Origin: Argonema galeatum A003/A1
GTDB lineage: Bacteria; Cyanobacteriota; Cyanobacteriia; Cyanobacteriales; Aerosakkonemataceae
Direction of reading: 5' to 3'
NCBI RefSeq assembly: GCF_023333595.1
Contig: NZ_JAIQZM010000029.1
Coordinates: 1 to 64,000 of the forward strand
Length of the DNA: 64,000 nucleotides
The notes under the pieces are model-generated. The model did no database searches and was not told the origin of the DNA. It was given only the letters and a program-made list of their open reading frames with translations. Position 1 is the stretch's first letter; each line of letters begins with the position of its first letter. Both the position numbers and the translations under genes were made by a program. This document shows, piece by piece, positions 45,371 to 55,512 of the stretch.

Positions 45371-48232
45371 GTTTCAATCCCTGAAAGGGATTTTAGTCGA
45401 TTTCCAGCGCTCCCGGCAATAGGTGTTCCATCCCGCCGCTTGTAGTTTCAATCCCTGAAAGGGATTTTAGTCGATTTCCAGTTGGAGGTTTCGAGTGGCA
45501 ACTCAGCGTCGAAATCGTTTCAATCCCTGAAAGGGATTTTAGTCGATTTCCAGCGTAAACTTTGACATTGTTCTGTATCAAAGCTGGTACGTTTCAATCC
45601 CTGAAAGGGATTTTAGTCGATTTCCAGCGTCTGTAAGGTTGGATGAAAAACCAGCAGAGGATGTTTCAATCCCTGAAAGGGATTTTAGTCGATTTCCAGG
45701 GCTGGTAATTGGAGCTTACTTAGGATTTACGAAGTTTCAATCCCTGAAAGGGATTTTAGTCGATTTCCAGATCCGTTGCTGAGAAGCGGCTAATTGAAGC
45801 TGCTGGTTTCAATCCCTGAAAGGGATTTTAGTCGATTTCCAGCAAATCTTCAGCTTCGTCAACAATCCAAATTTGCGTTTCAATCCCTGAAAGGGATTTT
45901 AGTCGATTTCCAGCAGGCAAGCCGTAGTCAGCATCCCCGAAATATCCGTTTCAATCCCTGAAAGGGATTTTAGTCGATTTCCAGTTATTCTCTGTCAAGG
46001 TCGCCTCAAATCCTTGCTCGGTTTCAATCCCTGAAAGGGATTTTAGTCGATTTCCAGCTGGCGGATGCGCCGGAGATGGATGGGCAAAATCAGTTTCAAT
46101 CCCTGAAAGGGATTTTAGTCGATTTCCAGCTCAGGGAAAGTGAAGAGAAGATTGTGGCCATACTGTTTCAATCCCTGAAAGGGATTTTAGTCGATTTCCA
46201 GTCATTAATTCCTGGATCATTAATTCCTGGATCTGTTTCAATCCCTGAAAGGGATTTTAGTCGATTTCCAGGAATCAAGAAAAAATTAGAGGAGCTTCAT
46301 GCAACTGTTTCAATCCCTGAAAGGGATTTTAGTCGATTTCCAGGTTTGACTTCTCTTACTATTAAAATAGCTTTGAGAGTTTCAATCCCTGAAAGGGATT
46401 TTAGTCGATTTCCAGCTACACCCCCGAACAGTGGGAGATGGAATATGTTTCAATCCCTGAAAGGGATTTTAGTCGATTTCCAGCCCAGTGCGGGTTTGCT
46501 TCTTCGGCGACTTGTTTCTGTTTCAATCCCTGAAAGGGATTTTAGTCGATTTCCAGGCGAGTAATCTGCCCGAAGCGATGCTCATTGCGAGGTTTCAATC
46601 CCTGAAAGGGATTTTAGTCGATTTCCAGGCTTTAATTGCCAAATCCAAAATATCAATTAGCTCGTTTCAATCCCTGAAAGGGATTTTAGTCGATTTCCAG
46701 GTATCGGCGTCAAACCCCAGTATTAACTCTGCTCCTGTTTCAATCCCTGAAAGGGATTTTAGTCGATTTCCAGCTGCGATCGCCTGTACTCAAGTAGCGC
46801 CTTCACTGTTTCAATCCCTGAAAGGGATTTTAGTCGATTTCCAGTTGCAGCTTACTCGCCTCCTAGCTGCTGGTGTCAGTTTCAATCCCTGAAAGGGATT
46901 TTAGTCGATTTCCAGATGGTATGCAGAAGTGTGGGGTGTAGGTGGTTATGAGTTTCAATCCCTGAAAGGGATTTTAGTCGATTTCCAGCCTCGGCACTTG
47001 CCGAGGAGGATTGGTCGCTATTCGTTTCAATCCCTGAAAGGGATTTTAGTCGATTTCCAGTTCAGAGTCCAGAGGCTGACGGGATGGGATTTGGGTTTCA
47101 ATCCCTGAAAGGGATTTTAGTCGATTTCCAGTTTACAAACCACTCGTGCTTCACCCACCCGTTCCTCTCTTGTTTCAATCCCTGAAAGGGATTTTAGTCG
47201 ATTTCCAGTCCCTCCGAGGACTCCGGTCACCCCATTGACAAACCTGTTTCAATCCCTGAAAGGGATTTTAGTCGATTTCCAGCTGTATTTAATTTCATTC
47301 GGTAAATCTAAATCTCCCGTTTCAATCCCTGAAAGGGATTTTAGTCGATTTCCAGACAATTGGAAAGTTTCGGGAAAACCACCAGTTTATAGTTTCAATC
47401 CCTGAAAGGGATTTTAGTCGATTTCCAGTTTTATTTCCTTTGTTAAGCGGGGTAACTTTGTTGAAAGTTTCAATCCCTGAAAGGGATTTTAGTCGATTTC
47501 CAGCAAATAGGAGCGTTATGTACACAGGCGGATTTTTGAGTTTCAATCCCTGAAAGGGATTTTAGTCGATTTCCAGTATTGCGCTCGCGCTGTTGATGGT
47601 TCCGCCTCAAGTTTCAATCCCTGAAAGGGATTTTAGTCGATTTCCAGTTCCACAAGCCTCACGCCCTTTTGGTCGCGCACAATTTGGTTTCAATCCCTGA
47701 AAGGGATTTTAGTCGATTTCCAGATTTCCCGGCATCCGTGCCGGACTGAACAACGTAGTTTCAATCCCTGAAAGGGATTTTAGTCGATTTCCAGCGGTGG
47801 AGCAAACCCAGTGATCGCTGCATCCCCCTGTTTCAATCCCTGAAAGGGATTTTAGTCGATTTCCAGGAGTGGTTTCGCCCTGGTCACCTTGTCCCCCGTG
47901 GGTTTCAATCCCTGAAAGGGATTTTAGTCGATTTCCAGAGGAGAAGTATATGCTTCTAGTCAAAAAAGGAAACGTTTCAATCCCTGAAAGGGATTTTAGT
48001 CGATTTCCAGTATATTGCTAAGTACTTAGTAATATAGCAATATAGGTTTCAATCCCTGAAAGGGATTTTAGTCGATTTCCAGGAATCGCACAGCAAACCG
48101 CGTACAGCCTGTATAAAGTTTCAATCCCTGAAAGGGATTTTAGTCGATTTCCAGCGACGAATGACCGAAAGAAAGCCTGCAACGGAGCAGGAAGCGTTTC
48201 AATCCCTGAAAGGGATTTTAGTCGATTTCCAG
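45371..48232 (-). CRISPR. Type I-D CRISPR array, 40 repeats and 39 spacers
   Basis: Forty identical-looking 37-bp repeats were located, the first at 45371 and the last at 48196. On the plus strand each begins GTTTCAATCCCTGAAAGGG and ends GTCGATTTCCAG. Read on the minus strand the repeat ends in ATTGAAAC, the usual 8-base crRNA tag, with an AATCCCT/AGGGATT stem. Transcription is therefore leftward, and the newest spacers are near 48.2 kb. Periods run from 68 to 78 bp, so spacers are 31-41 bp. Open frames through the array are artefacts of its regular period. Confidence 0.98.
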
Positions 48233-48483
48233 TGCTGTCCCTCAAAACGCTTACTGTATTTAGTTTTCAAGGTGCTTTTGCGACTACCACCTAAGACAAT
48301 AGCATTACAGCCTGGTAACTTGTCAATACCTTCCAAGAAAAAACCTCCAAAAACCAGTCTACATAAGCTTTCCAGCAATTGCGACAACCTCGATCGCATC
48401 CCAAAACCTTGAAACCCTTGCTGGGGGAGGGATACCGCCTAAAATTCGACACCCTCCCCCCAAACACCCCCTGGTAGTCGCAA
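48233..48483 (-). promoter_or_regulatory. CRISPR leader
   Basis: This 251-bp non-coding stretch lies between cas2 and the first (newest) repeat. It should hold the array promoter and the integration signals. The array-proximal half is AT-rich; the cas2-proximal half contains GGGGGAGGG (near 48423) and its near-complement CCCTCCCCCC (48451-48460), which can pair as a hairpin. No gene is supported. Confidence 0.75.
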
Positions 48484-48756
48484 CTAGGCAAAGAAAATCG
48501 AATCATCGCGCACCGCTTCACCCCCAATCCGCTCCACCTTACCTTGGCAGCACGCACACAGAAAGTAAAAGCGGATACTGTCCGACTCAGGTTTAATCAG
48601 CTTGGCTAGGCGCGATCGCAGTTTAGCATATTGCGTCTCCGTCAAATCGCACTCAAACACACTAAACTGCATCCACTGTCCGTAAGACTTGAGGACAGAA
48701 TGAACCTTAGTCCGACGACTATCCTCCGAAATATCGTAAGAGACAACAACAAACAT
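48484..48756 (-). CDS. cas2: CRISPR adaptation endonuclease Cas2
   Basis: This 90-residue protein has the ferredoxin-like Cas2 fold. The start MFVVVSYDISEDSRRTKVHS carries the conserved Asp (D8) after beta-strand 1, and WMQFSVFECDLTETQY is typical. Two neighbouring cysteines (CACCQGKVE) are present near the C-terminal half. With Cas1 it forms the integrase that inserts new spacers next to the leader, which begins directly downstream. It follows cas1 by one base. Confidence 0.95.
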   Translation of the reverse strand: MFVVVSYDISEDSRRTKVHSVLKSYGQWMQFSVFECDLTETQYAKLRSRLAKLIKPESDSIRFYFLCACCQGKVERIGGEAVRDDSIFFA

Positions 48757-48757
48757 C

Positions 48758-49762
48758 TTATTTCAAAACCAAAGGAGGATACTTCTCAATCTCGCCCATC
48801 AAATACTTCGCCACCAAACGCGCCTGAATCTCAAAAGCCTCCTGATAAGTACATTGTCGTCCCAACACCGGATGTTTAAACTTCGATTGCTTCTTCTCCT
48901 CATATAGTTTCAGAAACTCACGCCGTCCCTCAGCAGATAGCAACACCGCATTACTAAGCGGTTCCATCGTAAAATCACCCGGACTAACCTTTCGCAAATT
49001 AATCGCACCCAAAACAAAAGCATCAACCACCAACGGACGAAACTCCTCCATCAAATCCAACGCCAAACTAGGACGACCGTAATGTTGACAATGAAGATAT
49101 CCCAAATAAGGATCGAACCCCACCAAATTAACCGCACTTTGGATATCGTGACGCAGCAAAGAATAACCAAAACTCAGCAGCGCATTAACCGAATCCGTAG
49201 GAGGACGGCGGTTTCTACCATTAAAACTAAACCCTTCCACCCGAATCAACTGATTAAAAGCACCGAAATAACCAGCACTCCCAGAACCCTCCAAACCGCG
49301 CAAAGAATCGATCTTATTAGTTTCCTCGATCGGGCCAATACTGTTTTCAATCCGAGAAATCGCCCCATCCAAATCCAGTTCCGAATACTTCCGCCCCTGT
49401 CGCAACAACATCATCCGATAATTCTTCAACTTCCCACGTACAAAACCTTTCACCAAATGAATAGCTTGAGGAGATTCCCCAGCAGCATCCCACTGCGCCT
49501 TTCGCACAAAAATATTTTTACTCATTTCCGGCTCCAAACGTCCCAAATAACGTCCAGTCTCAGTCAAAAAACTCAACGGAATATGCCGTTGCAACAACTC
49601 ATTCACCACCGCAGGCGACACCGTAGCCCTACCCAAAACCACAATCCCATCAACCTTAATTAAAGGCACATCCAAAATCTTTTCATTCTTCGCCTTCACC
49701 AACAAACATTCATCACTTTTCCCCACAAAAGCATCTTCAGTCGTGATATAAACCGTTCCCAT
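48758..49762 (-). CDS. cas1: CRISPR integrase Cas1
   Basis: The 334-residue protein has the N-terminal beta domain (MGTVYITTEDAFVGKSDECL) and the helical catalytic domain. Metal-binding acidic and His residues are expected within LRGLEGSGSAGYFGAFNQLI, DPYLGYLHCQHYGRPSLALD and DLMEEFRPLVVDAFVL. Length is normal for type I Cas1. It works with Cas2 and Cas4 in spacer acquisition. A 215-bp gap separates it from cas4 upstream and contains a dispersed repeat, so it may partly depend on its own promoter. Confidence 0.97.
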   Translation of the reverse strand: MGTVYITTEDAFVGKSDECLLVKAKNEKILDVPLIKVDGIVVLGRATVSPAVVNELLQRHIPLSFLTETGRYLGRLEPEMSKNIFVRKAQWDAAGESPQAIHLVKGFVRGKLKNYRMMLLRQGRKYSELDLDGAISRIENSIGPIEETNKIDSLRGLEGSGSAGYFGAFNQLIRVEGFSFNGRNRRPPTDSVNALLSFGYSLLRHDIQSAVNLVGFDPYLGYLHCQHYGRPSLALDLMEEFRPLVVDAFVLGAINLRKVSPGDFTMEPLSNAVLLSAEGRREFLKLYEEKKQSKFKHPVLGRQCTYQEAFEIQARLVAKYLMGEIEKYPPLVLK

Positions 49763-49846
49763 GTTGATTTCCTCACCTTCTTAAATTCTGGCAATTTATC
49801 TAACTGCTCTAAAATCGAATTTATCTCATGCCAGATAACATCGATC

Positions 49847-49939
49847 GCCTAAAAAATTCGACTTCTTATATCTGCGTGCATCTGCGTGCATCCCTCTTCA
49901 TCTGCGGTAAAAGATTAACCTACGATGAAAACAGACAAT
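49847..49939. repeat. Dispersed ATCTGCGT element inside cas operon
   Basis: This copy reads GCCTAAAAAATTCG, then TATATCTGCGTGCATCTGCG, then ATCTGCGGTAAAAGATTAACC and ACGATGAAAACA. It lies in the gap between cas4 and cas1. Other copies are near 15022, 17555 and, inverted, 62601. Confidence 0.85.
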
Positions 49940-49977
49940 TTGACGATATCACTCTTACGATGCTACCGGACATGAGA

Positions 49978-50571
49978 TCAGCTATCTTCGCAATAGCGAC
50001 TTACCTTGACAGCAACTTGAGGCAAACATTGAGAAAAAAGACTGCAACCTTTACAACGTTGCGAATAAATTGCTGGTGGTCTAGATCCAGTTTGTAGTAG
50101 AATTGTCACAGCCGAAATAGTCGCAACAACCTGCTCTCGTAACCGATCGGAAATCTCCACAAGTTGACGCTGATGAGATTGAGCATAATAAATATAGCCA
50201 GTGGTAACATTTTTCCCCGTCATCTCCTCCAAACACAAAGCTTGCGCCGCCACTTGCAACTCATCATTATCCCACTCACCCTTACGCCCTCGCTTGTATT
50301 CCACCGGATATAACTGTCCCGATTCCGATTCAATCAAATCCGATTTTCCAATCAATTTGTATTGCTCCGATTTCAGCCAAATAGCGCGAACTTGCCAAGT
50401 TTCTTCTCGGTGATTTTCCGAGAGAGTATGTACGCGATCGTGCAAACTCGTCCCTTCAATCGTATACTGATTCTCGCTAAACTCCCCAGCGCAAAACATT
50501 CGCCAGCAGCGATGCGAACAGTACGCATAGTGATTCAATGCCCCAATAGGAACGTAATCAATCTCATTCAT
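49978..50571 (-). CDS. cas4: CRISPR exonuclease Cas4
   Basis: The 197-residue protein has the RecB-like nuclease core with IGKSDLIE (Asp78) and YPVEYKRGRKG (Glu91 and Lys93). The iron-sulfur cluster cysteines are C18 and C173, C176 and C182 (RCKGCSLFSQC). Cas4 trims prespacers and selects the PAM end. It lies 3 bp after cas6 and is followed by a 215-bp gap before cas1. Confidence 0.95.
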   Translation of the reverse strand: MNEIDYVPIGALNHYAYCSHRCWRMFCAGEFSENQYTIEGTSLHDRVHTLSENHREETWQVRAIWLKSEQYKLIGKSDLIESESGQLYPVEYKRGRKGEWDNDELQVAAQALCLEEMTGKNVTTGYIYYAQSHQRQLVEISDRLREQVVATISAVTILLQTGSRPPAIYSQRCKGCSLFSQCLPQVAVKVSRYCEDS

Positions 50572-50574
50572 AGA

Positions 50575-51411
50575 TCAGTGCCTTGAAACCTTAGTAGAAT
50601 GTCGTCGGATCATCCCCATACCCATAGGCGTCTTGCGCCCAACCCCGCTGTACATCGCAAAGTCAGCCAAAGCATTAATTTGCTTAATCGCAATAGCGTC
50701 AACATCACCCAAAATCCGAAAACTCATCACCCCAACACAGCCGATAAACTTACTTCTGGAATCCGCCACAAATTCAGTACGAATATTGAAAAAACTCGGA
50801 AAAATCGGCTCCAATAAAGTTTCTTCAAACGGGATACCGCTGTACTGATTCCACCGCCGCAGCAAACTTCCAAAAACGCTATCGCGACTAGGCAAAGCGC
50901 AGTCAAAATTGCTTTGCCGAAAAGCAGTAGGAGTACAAAAAGAAAAATCAATCTGGCGTTCCGAATCAGAAGCTTCCTCATAAACTTGAGCATAAGTAGA
51001 AAAATTTGCCCAAGGTTGAGTAGATTGAGGCGTACCCAAGATACTCGTAATTTGCAAATCAGCCGATCCCAAATGCCACGGATGCTGAGGATTGATATTC
51101 AACCACAAAGAAGTCAGATGTGCGAACAGGGAATCATCTAACAGCGAAACGCGCCACCAGCAAGGGGTGTGAGCCGCTATAGGCTGTCTGTATTCCCATT
51201 GCAAGAGGTGATCGCGATGAGAATTATTTCTAACCTGAAGGGGACTGAGAGCGAAAGCTTTCTCCGTTTTTTGTTCGTGAAGGCGATCGCCCAACTCTCT
51301 ATCCACCGAACTCACCAGAGTCAAAAACAGTGCGTGGAGGTGCTTTCCCGTCAGATAACCCGATGGAATGGGCGACTGCGGGAGAAGATTGAGGACAAGA
51401 CTGTGAGGCAT
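50575..51411 (-). CDS. cas6: crRNA-processing endonuclease Cas6
   Basis: The 278-residue RAMP protein has the C-terminal glycine-rich loop GVGRKTPMGMGMIRR typical of Cas6, with ADFAMYS before it. It should cut the precursor transcript at the base of the repeat hairpin, leaving the ATTGAAAC tag. Histidines at the N-terminal side (GKHLHALFL) are candidates for catalysis. The gene lies 3 bp after cas3'. The same hairpin is present in front of lanM2, so that mRNA could be another target. Confidence 0.93.
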   Translation of the reverse strand: MPHSLVLNLLPQSPIPSGYLTGKHLHALFLTLVSSVDRELGDRLHEQKTEKAFALSPLQVRNNSHRDHLLQWEYRQPIAAHTPCWWRVSLLDDSLFAHLTSLWLNINPQHPWHLGSADLQITSILGTPQSTQPWANFSTYAQVYEEASDSERQIDFSFCTPTAFRQSNFDCALPSRDSVFGSLLRRWNQYSGIPFEETLLEPIFPSFFNIRTEFVADSRSKFIGCVGVMSFRILGDVDAIAIKQINALADFAMYSGVGRKTPMGMGMIRRHSTKVSRH

Positions 51412-51414
51412 ATT

Positions 51415-53706
51415 TTAAACTACCCAAAACTCTTCATCATCAGGACATTTAAGTGCAACGCCAGCAGAGGCTATCGCTAAAATACCAGACAAACTTGGAA
51501 AAAATGTGTACTGCTTAGGTGAGGGATAATCGTAGGAGGAGACGGAAATCGGGTAACAATCAAGTCCCTGTTTTTTCAACCGCACGATCGCCCAACGATT
51601 TTTCGCAGTTTCAGAAACAATCACTCCTGGAATAAGTTGCTTCTCAATTTCCTTAATCAAGGGCGTTGGTCTTACAACATCTCCAAGCATTCGCTTAATG
51701 GTACAATTTTCAAATGCAAAAAGCTTACACAAGTAAATGTTCTTGAATTCTTCTAAGTCATCAACTTGTAAAGAAAATGCTAAACTATAAGGTTCCTCAG
51801 CCCGTGATGTAATTTCAAGGCGATCGCTATCACTCTCAAATTCATAGAAGCGTAGAAGATGAATCGGATCGAGGTTAGTTTCTCCTACTTCATCCAAAAG
51901 CAGATTATCTGGATCGTAAATAGTCACATTTTCAAACAAGCTGTCTCGAAACCGAAATAAAGGAGCATAGCTTTCCTTAATGATTTTGGCGTACTCTTTT
52001 AGATTTTCTGCAAGCTGTCGATCTTTCTGAATTTTTAGCTCTACATCTTCGATTGATGCCCGTTTAGATTTGATATCCTCAAAATCTTCAGGACAATATG
52101 CTCTGAGATAACTCATCACAAAACTTTGCCCGCCTTTAATGTACTTCCATTCTTTCTGAATCTTTTGAACAGGTTGACTGGAAATATTCTCTGCACCTTT
52201 TAATAATTTAATGCGCTCGCGATAAAAGTGCCATTCTCGTTTGCCACCCAATACAGCTTGCAATGTTTGATAGAGTTGAGTAACTAAAGACTCTTCAGGA
52301 AGTTTTTCTAGAGAAATTTCAAGTTCGACCAAAGGTCTTGCAATTTCTAGAAATGCTTCCGATCGCCAGTAAATCTCCAAAAACGGACGCTTCAAGCAGT
52401 CTAGACTTTCTAACATTTGCTTGAGGGCTTCACGTCCACCAGAACAGTCTAAATTCTCAATTCCTTGTTCCCAAGCTTGTTCTGGTAAATAGGCGATCGC
52501 TTCTGAGGGGATATCGGTTTGCTTCTTACCCAAAACCCTTCCAACTCGACCAATACGCTGCCAGAAGGAAAAGCGATCGCGTGTTGAGAAAATCAGCCAG
52601 TCAAGGTTTTGTCGAGCTGGATCGACTTCCCGATCGAAGTTGAACCCAACATCTACAGTGCTGGTGGCGAGAATGACTTGCTTCTGTGCTGCCTTTTGTC
52701 GCTGCTCGTTTTTGGTATCACCTGTAATGCGGCCACAAAAGTTGGCGTAGCCTCGTTCTCGAAGATCGGTTGCAATTCGGTTTAATGTATCCTTTGCATC
52801 GAGAATAACGGCACCATTTTGGTCAGGATAATCGTTGAGACGTTTGATAACCTCATTCGAGATTTCTGCAATCAGCGGTTGCTTCTCTAGTTGCTTACGA
52901 ATTTCCAAACTTACAGCCGTTTGAGAAGGAATGAGATGAGCGGTTTGTGATTCTCCATCAATGCGAGCAATCCTAACTCCAGATTGTTCAAGAGTTTTTA
53001 GAGCGGCTTCGCAGGCTGGTTCTGGTGTTGCTGTTAGGAGAACAACTTTGCGTTTGTACTGAAAGTAATTGAAAACCTTTGAAAGGGCAAGATAAAAGAG
53101 TAAGCTAACAAGCTGCTTAGCATCGTAAAGATGAAACTCATCGAAGATGACCGTTGAAAAGCTATTGTAGAATTCGGCAGCGATGTTGCCACGATCGAGC
53201 TTGTTATAAGCAAAGAAAGTCGCGTAGTAGAAAATATCTGGATTGGTAACGAGTAGAAGTGGTCTACCACCGCCACATTCAGGAAAGATTGTTGCAGGTT
53301 CGCGCAAAACATTGTAAAGCTTTTCACCAGAACGTTTGCCAACTAGATCGTCTCGCCACATTTTAATATCCTTTGCAGATGCAGCTTTGACGATATGAGG
53401 TAAACCTGTATCACGCACAAATTTTTCTGCGGCTTCGGTTTGTTGTTCGATTAGTGCGTTGGTTGGTGCGATGTAAATTGCATTGCGATCGCAGTTATGA
53501 TGCACCACACTCAACCCAGCTTTAGTTTTTCCTGTTCCTGTTGGTGCGAGATCAAGGATGATATCGTTTGTTGCTGCTGCTTGATAGACATCGACTTGGT
53601 GCTGAAGTGTTTGATTCTTGAATGCCTGTTTTAGATCTGGAGGAAGTTCAGGATTGGGACAGGCAGCAATACTACGGGGTTCGAGATTGATTTTAAGATT
53701 ACTCAT
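51415..53706 (-). CDS. cas3: Type I-D helicase Cas3'
   Basis: From ATG at 53706 the 763-residue protein is a superfamily 2 helicase without an HD nuclease domain, as usual for type I-D. Walker A is LAPTGTGKTKAG and Walker B is DEFHLY. Later motifs include TATPEPACEAAL and RIGRVGRVLG. An in-frame start at 53721 is also possible, but ATGAGTAA overlaps the csc1 stop and is the natural coupled start (8-base overlap). It should unwind target DNA while the Cas10d HD domain cuts. Confidence 0.94.
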   Translation of the reverse strand: MSNLKINLEPRSIAACPNPELPPDLKQAFKNQTLQHQVDVYQAAATNDIILDLAPTGTGKTKAGLSVVHHNCDRNAIYIAPTNALIEQQTEAAEKFVRDTGLPHIVKAASAKDIKMWRDDLVGKRSGEKLYNVLREPATIFPECGGGRPLLLVTNPDIFYYATFFAYNKLDRGNIAAEFYNSFSTVIFDEFHLYDAKQLVSLLFYLALSKVFNYFQYKRKVVLLTATPEPACEAALKTLEQSGVRIARIDGESQTAHLIPSQTAVSLEIRKQLEKQPLIAEISNEVIKRLNDYPDQNGAVILDAKDTLNRIATDLRERGYANFCGRITGDTKNEQRQKAAQKQVILATSTVDVGFNFDREVDPARQNLDWLIFSTRDRFSFWQRIGRVGRVLGKKQTDIPSEAIAYLPEQAWEQGIENLDCSGGREALKQMLESLDCLKRPFLEIYWRSEAFLEIARPLVELEISLEKLPEESLVTQLYQTLQAVLGGKREWHFYRERIKLLKGAENISSQPVQKIQKEWKYIKGGQSFVMSYLRAYCPEDFEDIKSKRASIEDVELKIQKDRQLAENLKEYAKIIKESYAPLFRFRDSLFENVTIYDPDNLLLDEVGETNLDPIHLLRFYEFESDSDRLEITSRAEEPYSLAFSLQVDDLEEFKNIYLCKLFAFENCTIKRMLGDVVRPTPLIKEIEKQLIPGVIVSETAKNRWAIVRLKKQGLDCYPISVSSYDYPSPKQYTFFPSLSGILAIASAGVALKCPDDEEFWVV

Positions 53707-54490
53707 TGTTGCGTCCACCACAAAATTTTAGATTCGCGGGTAGGATAAAATCGCCAACCTGCCAAGCAGCTCCACGAAATCGCAGGTTTTTCAGCAGGGA
53801 GACGGGAGGCATGGAAATTAAATCAAAAGCCAGTAGTTCAAGGCTGCTAGGAATATCGGCTGCGCTGAGATAGGCATTACAGCGATACTCGCCTTGTGGA
53901 AGTGGAGTTATTGTCAGTTTCCGCAATAGATCGACGCGCACTTTGCTGGTAAATTTGCCGACGCGGATGTATTCGGGAACTTCGCGATCGCCAAATACCA
54001 ATGTTTGAAATCGATTACCCCGTTCGATCATCCGCAAACGTCCAGTTTGAGGAAAGTTACTCGGACGAAAGGTATTAGGCTTTTTTCCAGTGCGTTTGAG
54101 TGGTAAATCTTCCCGTGCTGTTGCGACACGGTTATTCGTCATGGCATACCAGTAAGAATCAGACAAAGCATTAAAACGCTCAAATCGAAATGAAGCATTG
54201 CCTTCAATATGCCAAGCCGGAAGGATGTAACATTGTTCTGCTAGCGGGGTTAAATCTTCCAGATATCTGGGTCGTCCAGTATCTTGTCCGGTGAGGCGAT
54301 AAGGCGATCGCGCCCATCCCAGTGCATAAGCTAAGGCATAGTTTCCAATTGTTCCTTCGGTGTAGTACGTATCCGACAATTCCCGCGAAGCAAAGAAGAC
54401 AGGTTCGGCACACCACAACTCGACTAAACGAGCAGTTTGAAATGGTAGTTTAGAGTCAGATTCAGCCAGCAAAAGCTCTAATTGTGGCAT
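53699..54490 (-). CDS. csc1: Type I-D Cascade subunit Csc1 (Cas5)
   Basis: The 263-residue RAMP protein starts MPQLELLLAESDSKLPFQTA and contains the family's WCAEPVFFASRELSDTYYTE segment. It is the Cas5-like subunit that holds the crRNA 5' tag in the effector complex. It overlaps the start of cas3' and lies 3 bp after csc2, which indicates translational coupling. Confidence 0.92.
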   Translation of the reverse strand: MPQLELLLAESDSKLPFQTARLVELWCAEPVFFASRELSDTYYTEGTIGNYALAYALGWARSPYRLTGQDTGRPRYLEDLTPLAEQCYILPAWHIEGNASFRFERFNALSDSYWYAMTNNRVATAREDLPLKRTGKKPNTFRPSNFPQTGRLRMIERGNRFQTLVFGDREVPEYIRVGKFTSKVRVDLLRKLTITPLPQGEYRCNAYLSAADIPSSLELLAFDLISMPPVSLLKNLRFRGAAWQVGDFILPANLKFCGGRNNE

Positions 54491-54493
54491 AAC

Positions 54494-55507
54494 TTACTCC
54501 TCCTGCTGTTGATCTCGCCCTTTTTTCTTCCCTTCGCTTTTCACCTTGCGAAGCGATGCGTAGGACCGATCAAGACGTTTGAGGAATGTTTCCTGTTCGT
54601 TCAACGACCAATTGCGATCGACATCTGCAATTAGGGCATCAAGTTCATCAGCAGACAGTTGCATAGAAATTCCTCGTTTGTTTGTCCAGGTAGCAATAAC
54701 AGATTTGGCTGCTGCAATTAATGGTTCTGTTTTAAAAGGATGTTCAAGAGCTTTTCCATCAGCAGCCAATTTGTCGTAAACCCCTTGCACCAGTTCGAGA
54801 GAACTTGGCAGTTCAGCAATGCCTCCAAAGATGCCGAGAATCTGGTTTTCCATGCGACCGACACGGCTCGAAACCGCTCCATAGCGACTTGTCAGCAGAA
54901 TATTACCGAGGGCATAGCGCAACTCGTCAGCCGTCACGTCTTTGAGGGTGACAATATCGAGGAAATGAACGCCAGGTTTAATATATTCGCTGGTGTTGAG
55001 TGCAGTTGATGCGTTACCTTTTTCATCTCGCATTGTCCCAGTTTCAAAGATAGCGTTGATGGTGCGATCGCCAATCAGTTCAGTTGAAGGCAATACACTA
55101 AAAGCATCTTCTGTCCATACTCGACTTTTTTGTGCGCCTTCTCCCCCTGCTGCAAAACCGTAGAGGAAACAGTCAATACACATTTCACAGGGAGCATTGG
55201 TATTGAGAGCGCAAATCGAATCACTTTTTGGTGCTGTATAGAGTAGTTCGTGCGATCGCAAAAATTCCCGTCCTTTCCGCCGTTCAGGTGCAACTTGCTT
55301 GCGTTTGGTCATCACCAAGCGAGAAATTGACTCAGTATTCTGAACTCCAGCTTGTACATATTCGCTACACATCGGTTCTCCCGTCCCTTCCGTGCGGAAG
55401 ATAGTTTCTGATTGCGTAGTTCGCAAGACAACTACACCAATCGTGCGTCCTTTGGGAAAGTTTTCGTAACTGGGTGCGAGGAATGGTTGCAGTTTTTCAA
55501 TCGACAT
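54494..55507 (-). CDS. csc2: Type I-D Cascade backbone Csc2 (Cas7)
   Basis: The 337-residue protein is the Cas7-like subunit that coats the crRNA spacer. FPKGRTIGVVVLRTTQSETI and the four-Cys section CALNTNAPCEMCIDC (about 97-111) are characteristic. LGNILLTSRYGAVSSRVGRM occurs later. The C-terminus is lysine-rich and ends in KKKGRDQQQEE. It lies 5 bp downstream of cas10d and is probably made in several copies per complex. Confidence 0.93.
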   Translation of the reverse strand: MSIEKLQPFLAPSYENFPKGRTIGVVVLRTTQSETIFRTEGTGEPMCSEYVQAGVQNTESISRLVMTKRKQVAPERRKGREFLRSHELLYTAPKSDSICALNTNAPCEMCIDCFLYGFAAGGEGAQKSRVWTEDAFSVLPSTELIGDRTINAIFETGTMRDEKGNASTALNTSEYIKPGVHFLDIVTLKDVTADELRYALGNILLTSRYGAVSSRVGRMENQILGIFGGIAELPSSLELVQGVYDKLAADGKALEHPFKTEPLIAAAKSVIATWTNKRGISMQLSADELDALIADVDRNWSLNEQETFLKRLDRSYASLRKVKSEGKKKGRDQQQEE

Positions 55508-55512
55508 GATGA

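Noticed and set aside
46076..46892. Long open frames through the CRISPR array
   Set aside because: They repeat the translated repeat unit (FQSLKGILVDFQ or NRLKSLSGIET) at each period and are artefacts of the array's regular spacing.
48161..48412. Possible gene in the CRISPR leader
   Set aside because: It starts inside the last spacer and runs through a repeat into the leader.
49082..49663. 193-codon plus-strand frame opposite cas1
   Set aside because: Complement of cas1 with biased, low-complexity composition; cas1 is certain.
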